Assembly (NCBI GenBank): GCA_902783735.1
Contig: CACZSE010000272.1
Location: forward strand, 1 to 5,659
Direction of reading: 5' to 3'
DNA: 5,659 bases
Source: an uncultured Lachnospiraceae bacterium
GTDB lineage: Bacteria > Bacillota > Clostridia > Lachnospirales > Lachnospiraceae
A model generated the notes under the pieces. It was not told the origin of the DNA and made no database searches. It worked only from the letters and a program-made list of their open reading frames with translations. Below, piece by piece: positions 1-4,266 of the stretch. Position 1 is the stretch's first letter, and the number at the start of each line of letters is the position of its first letter. The position numbers and the translations under genes were made by a program.

Positions 1-405
1 GTTCTGATAGAGCATGTCGCTGACGTCGCCATACATCAACACTTCTTCGCCGACATTTCCGATATCTGCCACATCCTCATTTGCATCGTTTTCAGAAACA
101 GACTTCTCGTCTGCGTTATTTTCAGAAACAGTGTCTGCAGATTCTTCTGTGTCTTTGTCTGTTTCTTCAGCTTCGCTGTCTGCTGTCTCGTCCGAAACAT
201 CCGCCACTTCTTTGTCGGAGTCATCTGTGACAGTATCATCTGCAGTCTCTTCAGACAATTCGTCTTCTGTTGTCTGCGTATCGACCGTTTCTTCCACCAA
301 AGCCGTATCTTCGGTCTGTGCCGCAAAGACATAAAAATCCTGGGGGAATACCGTCAGGATCATCATTGCAGCCATTATGGAAGCCAGTAATCTTCTTATT
401 TTCAT
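1..405 (-). CDS. Secreted protein with signal peptide and long acidic linker (3' end outside window)
   Basis: The frame is open from an ATG at 405 to the left edge, giving 135 residues with no stop. Residues 1-28 form a typical signal peptide: MKIRR basic start, hydrophobic core at about 6-20, and a likely signal peptidase I site at VFA|AQ (after residue 28). Residues 30-121 are low-complexity and very acidic, roughly 40% Asp/Glu with Ser, Thr, Ala and Val, only three Lys and no Arg. A ten-residue motif, roughly VSEN(N/D)A(D/N)E, occurs twice at about 93-112. From about 122 (VLMYGDVSDMLYQN) the composition changes, probably where a folded domain starts. An AAAGGAG site six bases upstream supports the start. 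Such spacers are common in cell-surface proteins of Clostridia, placing a later functional domain away from the membrane or wall. That domain lies outside the window, so the function is unknown. The complementary strand gives a Ser-rich open frame that is only a shadow. Confidence 0.85.
   Translation of the reverse strand, partial: MKIRRLLASIMAAMMILTVFPQDFYVFAAQTEDTALVEETVDTQTTEDELSEETADDTVTDDSDKEVADVSDETADSEAEETDKDTEESADTVSENNADEKSVSENDANEDVADIGNVGEEVLMYGDVSDMLYQN
70..129 (-). repeat. Two 30-base tandem repeat units inside the acidic linker
   Basis: The units 129-100 and 99-70 (minus-strand reading) match at about 20 of 30 positions, including an identical opening GTTTCTGAAAA. Each encodes ten residues beginning VSEN. 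This suggests local duplication within the spacer of the secreted protein. The surrounding codons (GAC, GAA, ACA, TCT) are also repetitive but without a clear period. Confidence 0.6.
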
Positions 406-410
406 ACATA

Positions 411-418
411 TCTCCTTT
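411..418 (-). promoter_or_regulatory. Ribosome binding site of the secreted acidic protein
   Basis: The minus strand reads AAAGGAGA with GGAG ending six bases before the ATG at 405. This fixes the start and rejects an out-of-frame ATG at 436. Confidence 0.8.
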
Positions 419-439
419 CCCTTGGAGGCAAAACATATT

Positions 440-462
440 CTTACGAAATATCTATACGTAAG
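440..462. repeat. Small inverted repeat in the leader of the secreted protein gene
   Basis: CTTACG at 440-445 and CGTAAG at 457-462 can pair across an 11-base A/T-rich loop. It lies in the transcribed leader, about 22 bases upstream of the ribosome binding site. The stem is short, so this may be a weak RNA hairpin, a protein site, or chance. Confidence 0.25.
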
Positions 463-504
463 TTAGTGAAGAACCTTCCCTTGTTCCTCATGATAAACAT
501 TAAA

Positions 505-536
505 ATTATACCACAGAATTTGTAACAAATCCTCAA
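505..536 (-). promoter_or_regulatory. Extended -10 promoter of the secreted acidic protein gene
   Basis: On the minus strand TGGTATAAT (513-505) is a perfect TGn-TATAAT extended -10 element. The best -35-like hexamer, TTGAGG (536-531), is 20 bases upstream, which is too far to be ideal; promoters with an extended -10 often tolerate a weak -35. Transcription would start near 498, giving a leader of about 90 bases before the ATG at 405. The promoter lies directly downstream of the terminator at 554-598, so this gene is probably its own transcription unit. Confidence 0.65.
518..530. promoter_or_regulatory. Operator-like palindrome in the promoter spacer
   Basis: ATTTGT and ACAAAT flank one central base, a perfect 13-base dyad. 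It sits just upstream of the extended -10 element, centred near -26, where a bound dimeric regulator would occlude RNA polymerase. The regulator is unknown. A/T-rich dyads can arise by chance. Confidence 0.35.
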
Positions 537-553
537 AAATATATATCGATAAG

Positions 554-598
554 AAAAGCAGCACTCTTATGTTCGTCAAAAACTAAGGTGCTGCTTTT
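554..598 (-). terminator. Intrinsic terminator after the PEBP lipoprotein gene
   Basis: AAAAGCAGCAC (554-564) pairs perfectly with GTGCTGCTTTT (588-598). After a one-base bulge the stem continues with CTTA (566-569) against TAAG (584-587), leaving a 14-base loop. The stem begins about 11 bases after the TAG at 610 and is followed on the minus strand by a T-rich run (TTTTCTTATC). A T tract on the plus-strand side could make it bidirectional. Confidence 0.85.
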
Positions 599-609
599 TG
601 TCAATTTTC

Positions 610-1914
610 CTATCTCAATATGTTTTCTTCATCCGGGCTTGGCTCATAAAATGCTCTTATGATTCCATATGATATGACATTTCCGGTCCCTCCGCCTTCT
701 GCGATATTTAACTTGTTGAGCTTATCGCTTATGTCCGTTCCCGTCGCATCCATGTTAAATGCGATCTTTTCGGGTTCTCCCTTAAGAGCTATAACATATA
801 TGTCATATTCATGTTTCTCCGGTGGATACGGTCCGACATACCCCGCATCCTTACCGTTAAATGCGCCCTCCTCAAGCTTCGTATCATCCGTTTCAACAAA
901 CATATGTAACCAGTTGCTTGCATCCTTGTCTATCATAAAGACTACATATTTTGAAGCCCCGTCCACTGCATTCCACGAAAGTTCAGGAGAAACATTGCCA
1001 TGTCTTGATCCGCATTCCTTCTTCCACATCTCCCCGTCAAGACTTGATGTGCTTACCTCAAATGTCTGCACTTCCTCTATGTAAAGAGTATCTCCTGCGT
1101 CTTCTCCCAATACAGCCGCGTCATATTCTCTGTCGGAAATATTTGTCATGTTTGCGCTGAACATAAAATCTCCTTCTCCCTTATCGGTGCTCAGTTTAAG
1201 AGTCAGTTCTCCTTCATCGGTTATGGTTCCTTCCATACACTTGAAGTTCTTTTCAATGATGCCGCTGTCACCGATCCATGTGAACACTCCGCTTCCGTTT
1301 GTGAAGAATGGTTGTTCTTTCGGACTGTTATTCTCGTCATTTATGGCTATGGCAAAAAATCCCATCTTCTTTTTAAACTTAATATACAGTTTTCCGTTCT
1401 CATCTGCCGGAATATCGTCCGCAAGCCACGTCTTCAGATCCGCCTGCTTTATAGTATCACTTTTAAAACAGCTTCCCGGAAGTGCTTCATTATTTACAGA
1501 CCATGCCGTGCAGATCTCTTTATCAATGACCCATGCACCCTCATCCGCATCAAAAAGATAAATCACATCTTTGCTTATATTCTGAGGAATGAGTCCGGTA
1601 GGATCACCTCCTCCGACTTCTACGCTTACCGTATCTTTGGCAATGTAATGCTTACCGTTTTCAGACATATCGACCGTTTCACTTTCATGACCCGTAATAT
1701 CAAAAGATATATACGGATCTGACTTAAGATCTCCGGTAATCTGTTCGTCTGTCAGTTCGGTCACAACCGCTGCAGAATCCCCGGTCGGCTTAACTTCGTC
1801 TTCTATATTTACATTTGTTTCTGTTGCAGTTTCGTGTCCACAGCCGGTGAAAGCCATCGAACCTGCAAGAAGGACAGATAAAATAAAATATCCCGATAAA
1901 GATCTTCTTTTCAT
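610..1914 (-). CDS. Lipoprotein with C-terminal PEBP (YbhB/YbcL, Raf-kinase-inhibitor-like) domain
   Basis: This 434-residue protein starts with a lipoprotein signal: MKRRS, a hydrophobic stretch at 9-22, then F-T-G-C with lipid-bearing Cys25. A hydrophilic linker (26-60) precedes about 210 residues (62-275) that I cannot assign; they look beta-rich, with Cys135, Cys149 and Cys226. Residues about 284-424 match the phosphatidylethanolamine-binding protein family: GNVSPELSW (306-314), DKDA (329-332) with W335 and H337, and GYVGPYPPEKHEY (358-370). These correspond to the conserved ligand-pocket regions CR1 (DPDxP) and CR2 (GxHR). Here CR1 has Lys for Pro and CR2 keeps the His but has Glu for Arg, so binding may differ. 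Bacterial PEBP proteins have poorly defined ligands. The protein should sit on the outer face of the membrane. An AAAGGAG site seven bases upstream supports the start. It is probably the last gene of its transcription unit. Confidence 0.88.
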   Translation of the reverse strand: MKRRSLSGYFILSVLLAGSMAFTGCGHETATETNVNIEDEVKPTGDSAAVVTELTDEQITGDLKSDPYISFDITGHESETVDMSENGKHYIAKDTVSVEVGGGDPTGLIPQNISKDVIYLFDADEGAWVIDKEICTAWSVNNEALPGSCFKSDTIKQADLKTWLADDIPADENGKLYIKFKKKMGFFAIAINDENNSPKEQPFFTNGSGVFTWIGDSGIIEKNFKCMEGTITDEGELTLKLSTDKGEGDFMFSANMTNISDREYDAAVLGEDAGDTLYIEEVQTFEVSTSSLDGEMWKKECGSRHGNVSPELSWNAVDGASKYVVFMIDKDASNWLHMFVETDDTKLEEGAFNGKDAGYVGPYPPEKHEYDIYVIALKGEPEKIAFNMDATGTDISDKLNKLNIAEGGGTGNVISYGIIRAFYEPSPDEENILR

Positions 1915-1921
1915 AATATAG

Positions 1922-1928
1922 CTCCTTT
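1922..1928 (-). promoter_or_regulatory. Ribosome binding site of the PEBP lipoprotein
   Basis: AAAGGAG on the minus strand ends seven bases before the ATG at 1914, ideal spacing. Confidence 0.8.
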
Positions 1929-1932
1929 CGAA

Positions 1933-1944
1933 ACGATAAATCGT
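1933..1944. promoter_or_regulatory. Perfect 12-base palindrome just upstream of the lipoprotein ribosome binding site
   Basis: ACGATAAATCGT is ACGAT and ATCGT around two bases. The gap is too small for an RNA hairpin loop using the whole stem, so if functional it is more likely a DNA operator. It lies four bases upstream of the Shine-Dalgarno sequence. No regulator can be named; the adjacent AraC protein usually binds direct rather than inverted half-sites. Confidence 0.25.
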
Positions 1945-1979
1945 AACCAGTATCTATAATGATAATAAGATCTTTATGG

Positions 1980-2009
1980 GATATAAAATAGAAATATCTG
2001 CACAGTCAC
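1980..2009 (-). promoter_or_regulatory. Weak candidate promoter for the lipoprotein gene
   Basis: On the minus strand GTGACT (2009-2004) and TATATC (1985-1980) are separated by 18 bases, each matching four of six consensus positions. A second -10-like hexamer, TATTAT (1967-1962), has no good -35 partner. The weak core elements would suit an activator-dependent promoter, possibly using the AraC regulator encoded just upstream; that link is inference. Confidence 0.25.
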
Positions 2010-2013
2010 GGGT

Positions 2014-2037
2014 AAAAAACGCACATATCAGTTTTTT
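2014..2037 (-). terminator. Possible weak terminator spanning the AraC-family stop codon
   Basis: AAAAAAC (2014-2020) and GTTTTTT (2031-2037) form a seven-pair stem around a ten-base loop containing the TGA at 2030-2028. With six of seven pairs A-T it is weaker than a typical GC-rich terminator. It may reduce, but is unlikely to fully stop, read-through into the lipoprotein gene. Confidence 0.3.
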
Positions 2038-2927
2038 CTGTATGACTTGGGCGACATTCCAATATGTTTCTTAAAAACCTTTGCAAAATAATTCGGATCC
2101 TCAAATCCTACTCTGTTGCTTACTTCCCCAATGGGTATCTCGGTATTTGTAAGCATCACCTTTGCAAGATCGAGCCGAAGCTTTAGCAGATAATTCATGC
2201 AGGTCATCGACGATTCTTTCATGAATATCTCATTCAGCTTATTTCTGTTGATCAGAAATCTCTTAGTAAGTCTGTCAAGATTAATACTTTCAGCAATATG
2301 TTCATTCAGATACTCGACAATCTCAGAGAAGCCGATATCCCGAGTACTGCTTTCTTCGTTCTCATCAGGCGCAGTAAAAATAACATATGTATAGTTTATA
2401 AAGTACAAAAGCTCCATTAAAAACGATCTGCTTCTGCAGGGCCAAAATCCGTCGGACTGACTTTTTAGCTGACCGTCCAGAGACTTAATGATATTCTTTA
2501 TTCTCTCTAAGCCATTAAGAGATATCGATATGACCTTCTCACATACCGTCTCATCCACAAAGGGAAGTATCAAAACATAATCCTGGTAAATGATCGTGCC
2601 AATCCGGTCATCAAATTCATGTGCTTTTATGCGATCAAAAGTAAATTCATCCCTTATCGTCTCAGGATTGAAAAAGATAAACTGTGCTTTAATGGCTTCC
2701 ATTATCTTCGCCTTTAAAACATCTGTATCCGATAACAATATAAGCGCAGGTCCTTTAACTGTATAAGACTTGCCGTTAATGTCCAGTCCCATGGACCCTT
2801 TCTCTAAAACAAATATCTTATATGTTGTATCATCATTGATATAATCAGGGATCTGTTCGCCCTTTTCGCAATAAATATCAACTATTCTGTCCCAGTCATC
2901 CCAGAAACATTCGGTATACAGTTTCAT
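2028..2927 (-). CDS. AraC-family transcriptional regulator
   Basis: This is a 299-residue cytoplasmic DNA-binding protein if started at the ATG at 2927. Residues about 15-90 (including IFVLEKGSMGLDINGKSYTV) resemble the cupin-like sensor domain common in this family; its ligand cannot be read from sequence. The C-terminal 100 residues hold the two helix-turn-helix motifs: the first around LDRLTKRFLINRNKLNEIF (about 217-235) and the second in IPIGEVSNRVGFEDPNYF (about 264-281), followed by the family signature AKVFKKHIGMSPKSYRK (about 282-298). The length fits the usual 280-310. A TTG at 2969 would add 14 residues, but it lacks a ribosome binding site, whereas AGAGGA lies seven bases before the ATG. 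The nearest downstream gene encodes the PEBP lipoprotein, a plausible target. AraC proteins of Clostridia often control sugar or stress genes, but nothing here identifies a signal. Confidence 0.9.
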   Translation of the reverse strand: MKLYTECFWDDWDRIVDIYCEKGEQIPDYINDDTTYKIFVLEKGSMGLDINGKSYTVKGPALILLSDTDVLKAKIMEAIKAQFIFFNPETIRDEFTFDRIKAHEFDDRIGTIIYQDYVLILPFVDETVCEKVISISLNGLERIKNIIKSLDGQLKSQSDGFWPCRSRSFLMELLYFINYTYVIFTAPDENEESSTRDIGFSEIVEYLNEHIAESINLDRLTKRFLINRNKLNEIFMKESSMTCMNYLLKLRLDLAKVMLTNTEIPIGEVSNRVGFEDPNYFAKVFKKHIGMSPKSYRKN

Positions 2928-2934
2928 ATATCTT

Positions 2935-2940
2935 TCCTCT
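2935..2940 (-). promoter_or_regulatory. Ribosome binding site deciding the AraC-family start
   Basis: AGAGGA on the minus strand lies seven bases before the ATG at 2927. It favours this start over the in-frame TTG at 2969, which follows the unsuitable sequence GTTTCCGGCC. Confidence 0.6.
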
Positions 2941-2982
2941 GTGATACTGCAATATGTCAGACTGTCCAAGGCCGGAAACTGC

Positions 2983-3011
2983 TTTAAATGTGTATTACTG
3001 TTCTTTTACAA
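2983..3011 (-). promoter_or_regulatory. Candidate promoter for the AraC-family gene
   Basis: TTGTAA (3011-3006, inside the end of the foldase gene) and TTTAAA (2988-2983) are 17 bases apart on the minus strand, each four of six to consensus. Transcription would start near 2976 with a leader of about 50 bases. Co-transcription from the foldase gene is an equally good explanation, since no terminator is visible in the 67-base gap. Confidence 0.3.
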
Positions 3012-4203
3012 GACCGCAGACGATGTCCAAAGCCTTTTCCTTGATAGCCTTCTGAAGAACATTGGGCTCTCCGTAGAGTTCGACCTGATTATCGTAGTAG
3101 TTCTCGTCATTTCCTGCTTTTGTCAGGAAATCTTTGTAATATGCAGCGTCTGCGACAGCACCTTCTTTTTCAACGATCGCCTGATAGATCAGTTTTTCCT
3201 TATAAGCGTCCTGAGACTTCTCGATCAGGCTCTTATCGTATTCTTCCTCACTCATTCCGATATAGTCCTCAAATGAGGTGTAGTAATCGTAGCCAAGATA
3301 CTGTTTATACATCATTGATGTATAGTCAAAGTTCTGTTTCTCTTCAAACTTCTCTACACCCTTAAGAGTCTTTATATACTTTTTGTCTACATTCTTTACT
3401 GTAGAATTTTCCTTAAGATAGTTTTCCACATATGTTCTTAATCTGCTCGCGTGGTTTGTATCTTTTAAATACTGTCTGTACTCTTCTACCGTAGAAGCAT
3501 TTTCCGAAAGATGTTCGGCAACGTATTCATCGTTAAACTCAGGAAGTACATATATGCCGTTTATCGTAACATTGAATACAGCATCTTTTCCTGCAAGAGA
3601 TTCCTCGTTGTAATCTTCGGGGAATGTTACATTTATATTGAAGGTAGAGAGGTTATCCGCATCTATGAGCTGTTCCTCAAAGCCTTCGATAAATGCGCCC
3701 GAACCGATCGTAAGATCGTATGAATCAGAGCTTCCGCCTTCAAATTCTTCACCGTCAACAGTACCGGTATATGCGATGTTTACGGTATCCCCGTCTTTAA
3801 CCTTAAGGCCTTCCTCCGTAGACATCTCCTTGTTGGCATTTCTGTAAGATTCGATCGATGCATCAACTTCAGCATCGGTATATTCAACTTCCGATGCAGG
3901 AACGGTTATATTCTTGTAATCGGGAAGCTCGATACTGTCAGAAGCATTTACTCCCGAAATATATCCGTTCGCTTCAAGGCCTGCCGAAAAGTCCTCAATG
4001 GGCGTTACCTTATTCATTGCCTTTACAACAAAAAGTCCGATAAGCCATCCGATAAGCGCAACTAAAAGTACAGCGATCACATAACCGGTGATCTTTCCGA
4101 TCAGATCCTTTCTTTTAGCCACTTTAACTTCTTTTTTTCTGGCCTCACGCTTTGCCTGCGACTTGGTCATATTCTCATTTGTTTCATTTTCTTTCTTGGA
4201 CAT
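2995..4203 (-). CDS. Membrane-anchored trigger-factor-like FKBP-type peptidyl-prolyl isomerase
   Basis: This 402-residue protein has a Lys/Arg-rich cytoplasmic N-terminus (13-37), one membrane helix (about 38-60) and a large extracytoplasmic part, an N-in/C-out topology by the positive-inside rule. An FKBP domain spans about 134-217: VKDGDTVNIAYTGTVDGEEF, GSGAFIEGFEEQL (167-179), and FPEDYNEESLAGKDAVFNVTINGI (194-217), the last closely resembling trigger factor. Tyr145, Phe154, Phe171, Ile172 and Phe175 match pocket positions of FKBP12 (Phe175 replacing the usual Trp). Residues about 218-402 resemble the helical trigger-factor C-terminal chaperone domain (EYDKSLIEKSQDAYKEKLIY). The ribosome-docking N-terminal domain is absent and replaced by the anchor, so it probably folds exported proteins, a role like that of PrsA. 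An AAGGAG lies 13 bases before the ATG, which is long. It sits 63 bases after the nuclease-helicase stop without a clear promoter. Confidence 0.88.
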   Translation of the reverse strand: MSKKENETNENMTKSQAKREARKKEVKVAKRKDLIGKITGYVIAVLLVALIGWLIGLFVVKAMNKVTPIEDFSAGLEANGYISGVNASDSIELPDYKNITVPASEVEYTDAEVDASIESYRNANKEMSTEEGLKVKDGDTVNIAYTGTVDGEEFEGGSSDSYDLTIGSGAFIEGFEEQLIDADNLSTFNINVTFPEDYNEESLAGKDAVFNVTINGIYVLPEFNDEYVAEHLSENASTVEEYRQYLKDTNHASRLRTYVENYLKENSTVKNVDKKYIKTLKGVEKFEEKQNFDYTSMMYKQYLGYDYYTSFEDYIGMSEEEYDKSLIEKSQDAYKEKLIYQAIVEKEGAVADAAYYKDFLTKAGNDENYYDNQVELYGEPNVLQKAIKEKALDIVCGLVKEQ

Positions 4204-4216
4204 GACTCTCTTAATA

Positions 4217-4222
4217 CTCCTT
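4217..4222 (-). promoter_or_regulatory. Ribosome binding site of the foldase, with long spacing
   Basis: AAGGAG ends 13 bases before the ATG at 4203, longer than the usual 5-9. No better start exists: the in-frame upstream stop is at 4230, and the next Met (residue 12, at 4170) has no Shine-Dalgarno sequence. Translation may be somewhat inefficient. Confidence 0.5.
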
Positions 4223-4266
4223 ACTCCTCATATATAGTTTTGACTTTCACAACTCCCACTATGGTA

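Noticed and set aside
14..334. Ser-rich open frame on the plus strand
   Set aside because: It is the antisense of the acidic linker codons, lacks a ribosome binding site, and the minus-strand frame has a signal peptide, ribosome binding site and promoter.
251..436. Minus-strand 61-residue open frame starting at 436
   Set aside because: It overlaps the secreted protein in another frame, and the good AAAGGAG site serves the ATG at 405, not this one.
659..1722. Several plus-strand open frames opposite the lipoprotein gene
   Set aside because: They have no ribosome binding sites, promoters or recognisable domains, and lie over a clearly coding minus-strand gene.
1967..1974. AAGATCTT palindrome
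   Set aside because: Eight bases with non-pairing flanks is easily expected by chance in A/T-rich sequence.
2941..2968. Promoter-like TGGACA (2968-2963) and TATCAC (2946-2941) with 16-base spacing
   Set aside because: Transcription would begin near 2934, removing the AGAGGA ribosome binding site of the AraC gene that lies at 2940-2935.
2928..2969. TTG start at 2969 for the AraC-family gene
   Set aside because: No Shine-Dalgarno sequence precedes it, and the 14 extra residues do not resemble the family's N-terminus.
4204..4266. TATATA as a -10 element for the foldase gene
   Set aside because: No acceptable -35 hexamer lies 16-18 bases upstream; GTGGGA is the only option, so co-transcription with the upstream gene is simpler.
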